From Actinophytocola sp050699935 (GTDB lineage: Bacteria; Actinomycetota; Actinomycetes; Mycobacteriales; Pseudonocardiaceae): a DNA stretch of 64,000 nt. Positions 16,478-24,984 of the stretch are shown here, in pieces (the first letter of the stretch is position 1; each line of letters starts with the position of its first letter). The notes beneath the pieces were generated by a model. The model had not been told where the DNA came from. It made no database searches and saw only the letters and a list, made by a program, of their open reading frames with translations. A program made the position numbers and the translations under genes. The DNA lies in contig NZ_JBOHGB010000001.1 in the NCBI RefSeq assembly GCF_050699935.1, positions 124,001-188,000 of the forward strand, in the 5' to 3' direction.

Positions 16478-18319
16478 ATGTGTGGAATCGCGGGCTGGGT
16501 TGACTTCAGTCGGGATCTGTCCAAGGACGAGACCACGATTCGGGCGATGACCAGGACGCTCGAAAACAGGGGGCCCGACGCGGAGGGCATCTGGTCCGCC
16601 CGGCATGTCACCCTTGGACATCGCCGACTCGCCGTCATCGATGTGATCGGTGGCGCGCAGCCCATGGAGTTCACCGAGCACGACGAACAGCTGGCAGTCC
16701 TCACCTTCTCCGGTGAGTTGTTCAACTTTCGCGAGCTGCGCGCCGAGCTGAGAACCCGCGGCCACCGGTTCCGCACCCGAAGCGACACCGAGGTGTTGCT
16801 GCATTCCTATCTGGAATGGGGAACGGCGTGCGTGGACCGGCTGCTGGGCATGTACGCCTTCGCGATCTGGGACGCCCGCCGGGAAGAGCTGGTCATGGTC
16901 CGTGACCACCTGGGCGTGAAACCGCTCTTCTACCTGGAGACCCCGCACGGCGTGCTCTTCGGCTCGGAGCCCAAGGCCATCCTGGCGAACCCGATGGCAC
17001 CACGTCGCACCGACGCGGTCGGGCTCTGCGAAGTGCTGGACATGGTGAAGACGCCGGAGGAGACCGTCTACGTCGGAATGCGCGAGGTGCGGCCCGGCCA
17101 CCTCGTCCGGGTCAACGCCAACGGACTGGTCAGCCAGCGGTACTGGGCGCTGGAGGCCCGCACCCACACGGACGGCCTCCCCGAGACGATCAGTCACGTC
17201 CGGGAGTTGCTCGAGGACATCGTCTATCGGGAGCTCAACTCCGACGTACCCCTGTGCACGCTGCTCTCCGGCGGGCTCGACTCCTCCGCGGTCACCGCGC
17301 TGGCGGCGAACACCCTGGGGCGCGGCCAGGTCCGTTCGTTCTCGGTCGACTTCACCGGGGCCGAGGACAGCTTCCAGGCCGACGCCGTCCGCGGCTCCGC
17401 GGACGCACCTTTCGCCCGGGAGCTCGCCGAGTTCGTCAGCTCGCGCCACACCGAGATCCTGCTCGACAGTGCGAACCTCGCAGACCCCGCGGTGCGCGCG
17501 GCCGTCCTGTACGCGGCCGACCGGCCACCCGCCTACTGGGGCGACATGTGGCCGTCGCTGTACTTGCTGTTCCGCGCGATCCGACTCACCTCGACGGTCG
17601 CCCTCTCCGGCGAGTCGGCGGACGAGCTGTTCGGCGGGTACCGGTGGTTCCACAACCCCAACGCGATCAAGGCCGACACCTTCCCGTGGCTCACGTCCGG
17701 CTCGTCGCGCTACTTCGGCGGTCTCGGACTGTTGGACAAAGGCTTGGTGGAGAAACTCGACCTGCCGGAGTACCGCAGGCAGCGCTACTCCGAGGCGATG
17801 GCCGAGGTTCCGGTGCTGCCGGGTGAGCCGGCCGAGGACCGGCGGATGCGGGAGATCACCTATCTCAACCTCACCCGGTTCGTGCAGACGTTGCTCGACC
17901 GCAAGGACCTGATGAGCATGGCCGCCAGCCTCGAGGTCCGCGTTCCGTTCTGCGACCACCGACTGATCGAGTACGTCTTCAACGTGCCGTGGGAGATGAA
18001 GAACTTCGACGGCCGGGAGAAGAGCCTGCTGCGGGCGGCGGTGGCGGACCTGCTGCCGACCTCGATCCTGGAGCGGGTGAAGACGCCGTACCCGGCGACC
18101 CAGGACCCGGGGTACGAGGCGGCGTTGCGGTTGGAGCTGCAGGAGGTTCTCTCCGACTTGGACGCGCCGGTCCGCCCGCTGCTCGACCTCGACAAGGCGC
18201 GAGCCGTCGCGGCCAGGGAGACCGGCGCGGTGAGCCGGGCATACGACCGGGGGAGCCTAGAGCTGGCGTTGTGGCTCAACCACTGGCTTCGCACGAACGA
18301 CGTCATGTTGGACCTGTGA
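16478..18319 (+). CDS. asparagine synthase-like glutamine amidotransferase
   Basis: 613 residues from ATG 16478, chosen because it exposes the catalytic Cys2 (MCGIAGW) of class II glutaminases; GGAGAAAG precedes it. The glutaminase domain (about 1-200, with RGPDAEG, GHRRLAVID and FSGELFN) is followed by a synthetase domain with the pyrophosphate-binding LSGGLDSSAV and ALSGESADELFGGY. Length and order match AsnB-type enzymes. In biosynthetic clusters these often transfer ammonia to a carboxyl group or form amide/lactam bonds instead of making asparagine. The ACP immediately upstream makes a carrier-bound acid a plausible substrate. Confidence 0.9.
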   Translation: MCGIAGWVDFSRDLSKDETTIRAMTRTLENRGPDAEGIWSARHVTLGHRRLAVIDVIGGAQPMEFTEHDEQLAVLTFSGELFNFRELRAELRTRGHRFRTRSDTEVLLHSYLEWGTACVDRLLGMYAFAIWDARREELVMVRDHLGVKPLFYLETPHGVLFGSEPKAILANPMAPRRTDAVGLCEVLDMVKTPEETVYVGMREVRPGHLVRVNANGLVSQRYWALEARTHTDGLPETISHVRELLEDIVYRELNSDVPLCTLLSGGLDSSAVTALAANTLGRGQVRSFSVDFTGAEDSFQADAVRGSADAPFARELAEFVSSRHTEILLDSANLADPAVRAAVLYAADRPPAYWGDMWPSLYLLFRAIRLTSTVALSGESADELFGGYRWFHNPNAIKADTFPWLTSGSSRYFGGLGLLDKGLVEKLDLPEYRRQRYSEAMAEVPVLPGEPAEDRRMREITYLNLTRFVQTLLDRKDLMSMAASLEVRVPFCDHRLIEYVFNVPWEMKNFDGREKSLLRAAVADLLPTSILERVKTPYPATQDPGYEAALRLELQEVLSDLDAPVRPLLDLDKARAVAARETGAVSRAYDRGSLELALWLNHWLRTNDVMLDL

Positions 18320-18363
18320 CGGGCCGGTACCGGTCACGAGTGTCGCTGAGAGGAGTGCGTCCG

Positions 18364-18399
18364 GTGGAAGACCCGGTGGAAGACCCGGTGGAAGACAAG
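18364..18399 (+). repeat. 12-bp tandem repeat, three units
   Basis: GTGGAAGACCCG twice, then a third unit with two changed bases (GTGGAAGACAAG). It is in frame at the start of the AfsA-like gene, so changes in copy number would keep the frame while shifting the distance between ribosome site and the remaining GTG codons. Confidence 0.85.
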
Positions 18400-19380
18400 G
18401 ACGTCAGCCATTTGCAGATCCTGCCGAAGGCGTTGGTGCACAAGGACGGTTTCGACGACGTGTTCCTGACCAGCTTCGCGGTTCGTGGGCCGCGCGAGTC
18501 GGTGCTCGGCGCGACGTTGCCCAGGTCCCACGGCTTCTACTGCGAGCTTCCGGTCAGCAACCGCGTGCCGGACCTGGCGACGTTGATCGAGATCTGCCGG
18601 CAGGCATGCTTCGTCGTCGCGCACGAGCAGTTCGACGTGCCACTCGGCGGCGCCGCGGACGCCAAGTTCCTGATGCGGGAGCTCTCGGGGGAGTTCGTCG
18701 ACACCACCCCGTTCGACACCGATGAACCGGTCAACGTCGCGGTGGACTGCGAGGTCGAGCACGTCGTGCGGCGGGCCGGGCAGATCTCCGGCCTGGTGTG
18801 GGCGTTCACGGTGCGGGTGGGTGAGGTGGTCGCCGGCCGGGCCCGGATGGCGCAGACGCTGATGAGCCGGACCGTGTGGGGACAGCTGCGCGGCCGGTTG
18901 CGGACCGAGCGCGGGTTGCCGACACGGATGGCCGAGGTGCGCCCGCCGGGGCCCAGCGAGCTGGCGCCCGCCGATGTTGGGCGACTCAATCCGGACAACG
19001 TCGTGCTCACCGCGGTCAGCGAAGGTGACGGCGGGTACCAGGCGCTGATTCGGGCGGACCTGCGACACCCGGTGATGTTCGACCATCCCGCCGACTACAT
19101 CTTCGCGATGGTTCAGCTGGAGGCGTGCCGGCAGCTGTCCCTGGTAGCGGCGTCGCGACGACTTGCCGTGCCGGCAACGCGTCTGGAGATGTGCGGAGTC
19201 ACGGCGGAGTACCGGGCGGTCGCCGAGTTCGACCTGCCGACCGTCCTGCACGCCAGGTTCTCCGCGACACCGGCCGCCGACCGGTCATACCTCCGGCTCG
19301 ACGTCGATGCCACCCAGCAGGGCCGGGTGGTGTCGACCTTCGGGATGTCCGTTCGGCCCTCGGCCGGTGCGCACACCTGA
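18364..19380 (+). CDS. AfsA-like gamma-butyrolactone synthase
   Basis: 338 residues, two AfsA hotdog repeats (about 20-165, with KALVHKDGFDDVFLT, and about 200-330, with HPVMFDHPADY). AfsA enzymes condense dihydroxyacetone phosphate with a beta-ketoacyl chain to start gamma-butyrolactone hormone synthesis. The GTG at 18364 (AGGAG eight bases upstream) is the likeliest start, but the first codons are three copies of a 12-base unit encoding V-E-D-P/K, each beginning with an in-frame GTG, so the true N-terminus is ambiguous. No receptor of the ArpA/TetR type is visible. A role as a signal synthase controlling the cluster is inferred from family. Confidence 0.85.
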   Translation: MEDPVEDPVEDKDVSHLQILPKALVHKDGFDDVFLTSFAVRGPRESVLGATLPRSHGFYCELPVSNRVPDLATLIEICRQACFVVAHEQFDVPLGGAADAKFLMRELSGEFVDTTPFDTDEPVNVAVDCEVEHVVRRAGQISGLVWAFTVRVGEVVAGRARMAQTLMSRTVWGQLRGRLRTERGLPTRMAEVRPPGPSELAPADVGRLNPDNVVLTAVSEGDGGYQALIRADLRHPVMFDHPADYIFAMVQLEACRQLSLVAASRRLAVPATRLEMCGVTAEYRAVAEFDLPTVLHARFSATPAADRSYLRLDVDATQQGRVVSTFGMSVRPSAGAHT

Positions 19381-19440
19381 CCGGATTCCCCACCGGCCGG
19401 GCACCGGGTCCGGCACCACACAGAGAAAGAGGGAACGCAC

Positions 19441-20913
19441 ATGTTGGACCGGCGACGATTACTCACCCTGGGCGGGATGACTGCGGGCGGCGTCGTGGGC
19501 GGGGCAATCCTGTTCTCCAATGGGCCGGCTCCAGCGGCTGCCCCGGCAGCCACCGGCCACGATGCTCACCACACCGGTTACGAGCCGGTGGCAGGGACGC
19601 GAGCATCCCGTCCAGCGACCCGGTTCGCCCGGCGCATGCCGGTACCACGCGAGCTGTCGCCGACGACGACGCGATCCGGCGTCGACGTCTACCGCATTCC
19701 CATCCAACCGGCCGACATCGCGTTGCTGGCCGGACACCCCACGCGAGTGCGCACCTATGCCGGCCAGTTCGTCGGCCCCACCATCCGCGCCAGGACCGGC
19801 CGGCCGGTGCGGATCACCTTCACCAACCAGCTGGACGTGCCGTCGAACGTGCACCTGCACGGGGGGCATGTCCCGCAGCGCAGCGACGGTCATCCGATGG
19901 AGACCATCGCCCCCGGGCAGAGTCGCAGCTACGACTACCCGAACAACCAGCAGGGGGCGACGCTCTGGTATCACGACCACGCCCATCACCTCGAGGCCGA
20001 GAACGTCTACTTCGGCCTGCACGGCTTCTACCTCATCGAGGACGACGCGGAGCGGGGCCTCGGCCTGCCGAGCGGACGGTACGACGTGCCCATCATGCTC
20101 CGCGACGCGCAGTTCGACACGAACGGCGAACTCATCTACACCGAGCACCCGCCGGACCGCACCACGATCCTGGCCAACGGCGAGGTGACGCCACACTTTC
20201 CGGTGGCCGCGCGCAAGTACCGGTTCCGGTTGCTCAACAGCGCCAACGAACGGATCTTCCGCCTCACCCTCGGCGGCGCCGACCTGACGCACATCGCCTC
20301 CGACGGCGGGTTGCTGCCGGCTCCGGTGCGGCGCTCCGAAATCGTGCTCGGTTCCGCGGAGCGCGCCGACGTCGTGATCGACTTCTCGGAGCATCCGGTC
20401 GGCTCGCAGCTGGTGCTCTATGACGTGAGCGGTCCGGTACTTCGGTTCGACGTCACGCGGGAGGCGTCCGATACCAGCCAGGTGCCCGACACGCTGCGGC
20501 CACTGCCGGCGCTTCCCCCGGCCACCGTCGAGCGCGACATCTCGATGAAGTTCGATCTGTCGGGAGCGAACCCCGTCGGTCTCGTGAACGGCCAGCCCTA
20601 CGACCCGAACCGAGTGGACTTCCGGGTCAAGCGCGGCACGACGGAGATCTGGCGAGTCAAGAACGACGACGTCGAGTTCGGCATTCCCCACACGTTCCAC
20701 ATGCATCTCGAGCAGTTCCGGGTGCTCGACCGGGACGGCGCGCCGCCGACGCCGGATGACGCCGGCCGCAAGGACACGATCTTCGTCGCGCCTGGCGAGA
20801 CCGTGCGGGTGCAGGTCACCTTCACCGAGTACCTCGGCACCTACGTCTACCACTGCCATTACCTGGAGCATTCGGCGAAGGGCATGATGGCCCAGATGAA
20901 GATCGTCGAGTAG
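19441..20913 (+). CDS. Tat-exported multicopper oxidase
   Basis: 490 residues. The N-terminus carries a twin-arginine signal (DRRRLLTLGG followed by a hydrophobic stretch), so export in folded form is expected. All four copper motifs are visible: HLHGGH, WYHDHAHH, HTFHMHLEQF and HCHYLEHSAKGMM (type 1 site with Met). The three-cupredoxin layout resembles CotA/phenoxazinone-synthase/SufI proteins, which oxidise phenols or metal ions with O2. Codon 7 is TTA (19459-19461), implying bldA control. It could couple phenols in the pathway or act in copper stress; the sequence does not decide. Confidence 0.9.
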   Translation: MLDRRRLLTLGGMTAGGVVGGAILFSNGPAPAAAPAATGHDAHHTGYEPVAGTRASRPATRFARRMPVPRELSPTTTRSGVDVYRIPIQPADIALLAGHPTRVRTYAGQFVGPTIRARTGRPVRITFTNQLDVPSNVHLHGGHVPQRSDGHPMETIAPGQSRSYDYPNNQQGATLWYHDHAHHLEAENVYFGLHGFYLIEDDAERGLGLPSGRYDVPIMLRDAQFDTNGELIYTEHPPDRTTILANGEVTPHFPVAARKYRFRLLNSANERIFRLTLGGADLTHIASDGGLLPAPVRRSEIVLGSAERADVVIDFSEHPVGSQLVLYDVSGPVLRFDVTREASDTSQVPDTLRPLPALPPATVERDISMKFDLSGANPVGLVNGQPYDPNRVDFRVKRGTTEIWRVKNDDVEFGIPHTFHMHLEQFRVLDRDGAPPTPDDAGRKDTIFVAPGETVRVQVTFTEYLGTYVYHCHYLEHSAKGMMAQMKIVE

Positions 20914-20933
20914 TTCTCGGGTTCGCGCGGAGT

Positions 20934-20971
20934 GTGTTCGCCGTCCCGGCTCACGCCAGGGCGGCGAACAC
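20934..20971. terminator. hairpin at the convergent multicopper oxidase/LysE ends
   Basis: 10-bp inverted repeat (20934-20943 with 20962-20971), partly inside the 3' end of the LysE gene. Plausible shared terminator of the oxidase transcript and the 13-gene minus-strand operon. Confidence 0.4.
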
Positions 20972-21580
20972 GCCAAGGGTCAGCAGGGTGGCGCTGGACA
21001 GCAGGCGCTGCCAGAACCCGAACCTCGGGTTGCGGTCCAGCCAGCGTCCGACCGCCACCGAGCCGGCCGCGTAGAGCAGGTCCAGCGCCAGGGCGACGAC
21101 GAAGAACACGAACCCCAGGATCAGCGTCTGGCTGGCCACCGAGCTCCGGTCCGACGCGATGAACTGCGGAAACAGTGCGAGGAAGAACAGTGCCACCTTC
21201 GGGTTGAGCACGTTCACGAGCGCCGCGCTCCCCAGGGTGCGCAGCAACGACTGTTCGGGCGTCGCTTTCGTCAGGTGACTCCTGGGGGCACGTGACGCCC
21301 GATAGGCGAGATACACCAGGTACGCCGCGCCCAGGTACTTCAGGACGTTGAACGCGACCGGAGACGCGGCTATCAGCGCTGAGATCCCGATCACCGTGCC
21401 TAAGACGTGCACGAGCGTGCCCAGCTCGACCCCGAACGCGGAGGCGAACGCCGCCCGGCGGCCGCTGCTGATCCCCTTGCTCAGGATGAAGAACATGTTC
21501 GGCCCGGGAACGATCACGAGTAGGAAAGCCGTGCCCGCGAACAGGAGGAGCGTTGCGGTCGGCGGGATGGTCACGTCCAT
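20951..21580 (-). CDS. LysE/RhtB-family exporter
   Basis: 209 residues with about six hydrophobic segments and the family's opening FLLVIVPGPNMFFILSKG. LysE/RhtB proteins export amino acids or their derivatives across the cytoplasmic membrane. The start (ATG 21580) lies inside the 3' end of the UbiX gene, an overlap of about ten bases, so this is the last gene of the minus-strand operon. It may export, or protect against, the unusual amino acid or by-product the operon makes; that is inference from position. Confidence 0.85.
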   Translation of the reverse strand: MDVTIPPTATLLLFAGTAFLLVIVPGPNMFFILSKGISSGRRAAFASAFGVELGTLVHVLGTVIGISALIAASPVAFNVLKYLGAAYLVYLAYRASRAPRSHLTKATPEQSLLRTLGSAALVNVLNPKVALFFLALFPQFIASDRSSVASQTLILGFVFFVVALALDLLYAAGSVAVGRWLDRNPRFGFWQRLLSSATLLTLGVFAALA

Positions 21581-22164
21581 GGCGAGGCTCCGTTTCCGTG
21601 CGCTTTCATCCGTCCCGTCCACCTCGGGGTGTCCGGAACTTCGAGACCGAACTGGTCGAGCACCCTGCTGACGATGTGGTCGACGACGTCGTCGACGGAG
21701 TTCGGTTTCAGGTAGAAGGCGGGCATCGGCGGGGCGATCACCACGCCGAGCTGGGACAGACCGAACAGGTTCCGCAGGTGGACTTCCGACAACGGCAGTT
21801 CCCGTGGCATCAGCACCAGTTTGCGCCGCTCCTTCAGGGTCACGTCGGCGGCACGCGCGATCAGCCCCTCGCCATATCCACTGTGGATCGCGGCGAGCGT
21901 CTTCGTGCTGCAGGGCGCGATCACCATGCCGTCCGTGCGGAACGAGCCGCTGGCGATGACGGCGCTCAGGTCGCCCGGCGGGTGCACGTGGTCCGCGAGC
22001 GCGCCCACCTCACGCGCGGAGTACCCGGTCTCCATCTCCAGCGTCGCCCGGCCCCACCGGCTGAGCACCAGATGGGTGCTCACCTCCAGCATGCCCAACG
22101 CCTCCAGCAGCCGGACGCCGAGGATCGACCCGCTCGCTCCGGTGATGCCCACGACGATCCTCAT
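21571..22164 (-). CDS. ubiX: UbiX-type flavin prenyltransferase
   Basis: 197 residues. Signature features: GITGASGSILGVRLLEAL, IASGSFRTDGMVIAPCSTKT and KERRKLVLMPRELPLSEVH. UbiX joins a dimethylallyl group to FMN to make prenylated FMN, the cofactor of UbiD decarboxylases. Its ATG overlaps the UbiD stop by four bases (ATGA), so cofactor-maker and enzyme are translated together. This pairing within a Trp-like operon is unusual. Confidence 0.93.
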   Translation of the reverse strand: MRIVVGITGASGSILGVRLLEALGMLEVSTHLVLSRWGRATLEMETGYSAREVGALADHVHPPGDLSAVIASGSFRTDGMVIAPCSTKTLAAIHSGYGEGLIARAADVTLKERRKLVLMPRELPLSEVHLRNLFGLSQLGVVIAPPMPAFYLKPNSVDDVVDHIVSRVLDQFGLEVPDTPRWTGRMKAHGNGASPWT

Positions 22165-23582
22165 CGGACGGCTCCCTCCGCCGACGGTGCGAAGCTCCGC
22201 CGCGCTGCCTCGCGCAGCTCGAACGGCACCGTGGCGTCTATCAGCGTCCGTTCCCCATCGCCCGCTCGCAACCCGCGGGCGCCCGCCCAGGCCGCGGTCT
22301 GGGACGGGTCCATGGCCAGCGGCCGGTACCCCGTGAACGTGACGGCGGCGCCGAGGTTGCTACGCGTGGTGACCGCCCACCAGACGTCCTCGGCACACCG
22401 CACCTCGACGTCGTCGTCGACGCAGACGATCAGCTTGACGAACGGGTGCCGATCGAAGATCCGCCGCGCGAGCGGCGCGAGCCGCTCGTCGTCCCGCACG
22501 GATCGCTTGCGCACTGCCAGGAACAGGGTGAGCATGCCACCGCCGGCCGGCGAAAGGTGGACGTCGTGCACGACGCCGAGGTCGGGGTCGTCGCTCATCG
22601 CGACCGACACCGCGCCGGCGAGGCCGAGGATCACCGACTGCTCCCGGCCGGGACCGATCACCGCCTGGTAGCTCGGATCCGGCCGGGTGGTCACCGCGGT
22701 CACCGTGAGCACCGGGAGCTCGTCGCGCGCGTCGCCGTCGTAGCCGAGGAACTCCGGCATCGACACGTCCGGCGGACCGTCCAGCGACTCGACGGTCACC
22801 TGGTCGTCGAGCTGGCCTTCCAGCACGATCTCCGACTCGGCCAGCACGTCGGTGTCCTGGCTGACCGCGTCCGCCAGCGCGATCGACTCCCGGGCCAGGC
22901 CGCCGGCCAGCGCCAGCTTGTCCGCCGGCGGGACGAGCAGGTCCGTGGTCAGCGCGGCGGCGACCACCGCGGCGGGCGGCGCGCCGATGTTGACCGACAC
23001 CGGCAGCCGCTCGCCGGCGCCCACCGCGCGCTCGTGCAGCGCGCGCAGGCGCCGGCTCGGCAGCATCCAGATCGCCAGCCGGTCCGGCCCGAGGAGCAGC
23101 ATGCGGTGGGTGGACAGCGCGGTCGCACCGGTGCTCGGATCGCGTGCGTACACCACGCCCATGGTGAGGTAACGGCCCGCGTCCCGTGGCGTGGCGCGCA
23201 GTGCGGGCAGCGCCTGCACGTCCACTTCGGACCACACCCGCCGCTGGCACGCCGCGCCGTGGACCCGGTGGGCCGGCCGTGCCGCGGCGAGCAGACCGGC
23301 GACCGTGGTGGCGCAGATGCGCGCGGGCAGCCCGGGCAGCCACGACCGCACGCGCCGCTCGCTGCCGTACGCCCCGAGGAGCACCGGCATCGCCGAGCCG
23401 TCCGCCCGGTAGGTCACCACCTTTTCCTCGCGGGCGACGGAGTTCGCCGGGATCCCGGCGTAGTGGCCGGCGAAGTGCGCGACGATGCCGTCCGCGGGCA
23501 CGCGGCCGGCGTGCTCGGCGCGGTCGGCCGCCCTCACCGTGTCCAGCGCGGCACGCAGCGACGTCGCCGGGTTGCCGGTCAC
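22161..23582 (-). CDS. UbiD-family prenylated-FMN decarboxylase
   Basis: 473 residues from the GTG at 23582, which overlaps the TrpC stop as GTGA. Family landmarks include RYLTMGVVYARDP, HRMLLLG, PVSVNIGAPPA, the acidic EIVLEGQL motif and VTAVTTRPDPSYQAVI. UbiD enzymes reversibly (de)carboxylate aromatic, heteroaromatic or alpha,beta-unsaturated acids. Position after trpC and before ubiX suggests it removes (or adds) a carboxyl group on the ring system made here. Known relatives accept pyrrole-2-carboxylate and similar acids, so a heteroaromatic acid is a reasonable guess. The substrate is not shown by the sequence. Confidence 0.85.
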   Translation of the reverse strand: MTGNPATSLRAALDTVRAADRAEHAGRVPADGIVAHFAGHYAGIPANSVAREEKVVTYRADGSAMPVLLGAYGSERRVRSWLPGLPARICATTVAGLLAAARPAHRVHGAACQRRVWSEVDVQALPALRATPRDAGRYLTMGVVYARDPSTGATALSTHRMLLLGPDRLAIWMLPSRRLRALHERAVGAGERLPVSVNIGAPPAAVVAAALTTDLLVPPADKLALAGGLARESIALADAVSQDTDVLAESEIVLEGQLDDQVTVESLDGPPDVSMPEFLGYDGDARDELPVLTVTAVTTRPDPSYQAVIGPGREQSVILGLAGAVSVAMSDDPDLGVVHDVHLSPAGGGMLTLFLAVRKRSVRDDERLAPLARRIFDRHPFVKLIVCVDDDVEVRCAEDVWWAVTTRSNLGAAVTFTGYRPLAMDPSQTAAWAGARGLRAGDGERTLIDATVPFELREAARRSFAPSAEGAVR

Positions 23583-24265
23583 CGCAGGCACCGCCGGAGC
23601 TCGGCCAGCCATGCGCCGGGGCTGGCCGCGGTGAGCAGCCCGGTGCCGACCAGCAGCCCGGTGTAACCGGCCGCGATCAGCCGAGCCCCCGCGGCCGGGC
23701 TGGTGATCCCGCTGGCGCTGACCGCGCACCGGGCGCGGGCGGCACGCAGGGCCGCCAGCAGCCGCACGCTGCGGTTCAGGTCGCCCTCGTCGCGTTCGCG
23801 GCGCGCGATGTCCTTGTTGTTCACCGCGACCACGCACTCCTCGGGGCACCGCAGCGCGGCGAGCTCCCGTTCGTCCACGATCTCGACGAACGGGGTGAGT
23901 CCGAGCGCGAGCGCCGACTCGGCCAGCCGGTTCAGCACGTCGGCCGGCAGCAGGCCCGCGGTCAGCAGCACCGCGGACGCGCCATGGTCGCGAGCGGCCC
24001 GCAGGTGGGCCCGCCGGGTGAGGAAGTCCTTCTGCAGCACGGGGAGCCCGGTGTGCGTGGCGACCTGCCGCAGCAGGTCGGCCGTGCCGCCGAACCACCG
24101 GCCGGTCACCACCGACACGCACCCGATTCCGTTGCCCTGGTACGCGTCCAGCACGTCCTCGACCGAGCGGTCACCGAGCAGCGGTGCGCCGGCCGACGAC
24201 CGCAGCTTGATCTCGCCGATGACCGGCACGTCGGCCTTGGCGAGCGCGTCCGCGAACCTGGTCAT
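23579..24265 (-). CDS. TrpC-like indole-3-glycerol-phosphate synthase homologue (diverged)
   Basis: 228 residues, shorter than usual (about 260) at the N-terminus. TIM-barrel motifs: VIGEIKLRSSAG (E18, K20), VLQKDF (K79, the general-acid lysine), TPFVEIVDE (E128) and VAVNNKDI (Asn). The SESGI motif of normal enzymes reads SASGI, so the active-site Glu (Glu210 in the Sulfolobus enzyme, numbering from memory) is Ala184. The cyclising core is kept but the pocket is altered, which fits a ring-forming step on a non-anthranilate substrate. The ATG overlaps the TrpF stop (ATGA). Confidence 0.85.
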   Translation of the reverse strand: MTRFADALAKADVPVIGEIKLRSSAGAPLLGDRSVEDVLDAYQGNGIGCVSVVTGRWFGGTADLLRQVATHTGLPVLQKDFLTRRAHLRAARDHGASAVLLTAGLLPADVLNRLAESALALGLTPFVEIVDERELAALRCPEECVVAVNNKDIARRERDEGDLNRSVRLLAALRAARARCAVSASGITSPAAGARLIAAGYTGLLVGTGLLTAASPGAWLAELRRCLR

Positions 24266-24984
24266 ACCGCGACTCTCCGCCGCTGCGGCCGGTGCCAGGC
24301 CCGGTGGATCGCCGCCACCCGGGTCGCCGTGAGCCGGCCGTTCGCGTCGCGTGCCGCGGAGTCCACGTCGACACCGAGGAAGAGCGGATGGGCACGGACG
24401 GCGGCGAACCGCTCGGCGTTGCCGGCGGAGATGCCACCGGCGAGCAGGAACGGCGCGTCCGCCGCGTCCGCTACGGAGAGTGCCACCGCCGGGTCGAGCT
24501 CCCGGCCGGTGCTGCCGACGGAGCCGTCGTGGCCGACCGCGTCCAACAGGAACGCGTCCACGCCGGCCCGCCGGTAGGACCGCGACAGCCGTTGCTCATG
24601 GGACGCCGTACCGTCCACATGCAACACCTTGACCACGGTCGCCGCGCCGGTCGCGGCCTTGATCGCGCGCACGACCGGCGGCGGCTGGTAGCCGTGCAGC
24701 TGCACGACGCCGATCCCGGCCTCGAGCATGGCGCCGCTCACCGCGGCCGGGTCCCCGTCGAAGGTGACCAGCACCGGCGTGGCGCCCTCGGCCTCGCTCG
24801 CCGCGGCCAGCTCGGCCAGCCGGGTGCGTTCGAGGTCGGCGTGTCCGCCGGAAACGCCGTGCCACAGACCGATCAGGTCGGCGCCACCGGACGCGAGCGC
24901 CGCCACGTCGGCGCGGCTGGTGGCGCCACACACCTTCAGCAGGGTGGCGCCCAGCCGCGGTTCGAACCGGATCCGGTCAGGCAT
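24262..24984 (-). CDS. trpF: TrpF-like phosphoribosyl isomerase
   Basis: 240 residues. The catalytic pair of phosphoribosylanthranilate isomerase is present: C19 in LLKVCGATSRADV and D148 in DAFLLDA. VVQLHGYQ, LAGGISAGN and FLGVDVDSAARD complete the barrel. It performs the Amadori ring-opening of a phosphoribosylamine. Unlike its TrpD and TrpC partners it keeps family catalytic residues. Its start overlaps the TrpB stop by eight bases. The N-terminus is about ten residues longer than usual. Confidence 0.9.
   Translation of the reverse strand: MPDRIRFEPRLGATLLKVCGATSRADVAALASGGADLIGLWHGVSGGHADLERTRLAELAAASEAEGATPVLVTFDGDPAAVSGAMLEAGIGVVQLHGYQPPPVVRAIKAATGAATVVKVLHVDGTASHEQRLSRSYRRAGVDAFLLDAVGHDGSVGSTGRELDPAVALSVADAADAPFLLAGGISAGNAERFAAVRAHPLFLGVDVDSAARDANGRLTATRVAAIHRAWHRPQRRRVAV

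Noticed and set aside
17989..18363. In-frame extension of the AfsA-like gene into the asparagine-synthase gene
   Set aside because: The open frame only shadows the upstream gene. The ribosome site AGGAG and GTG repeats at 18351-18396 mark the true start.
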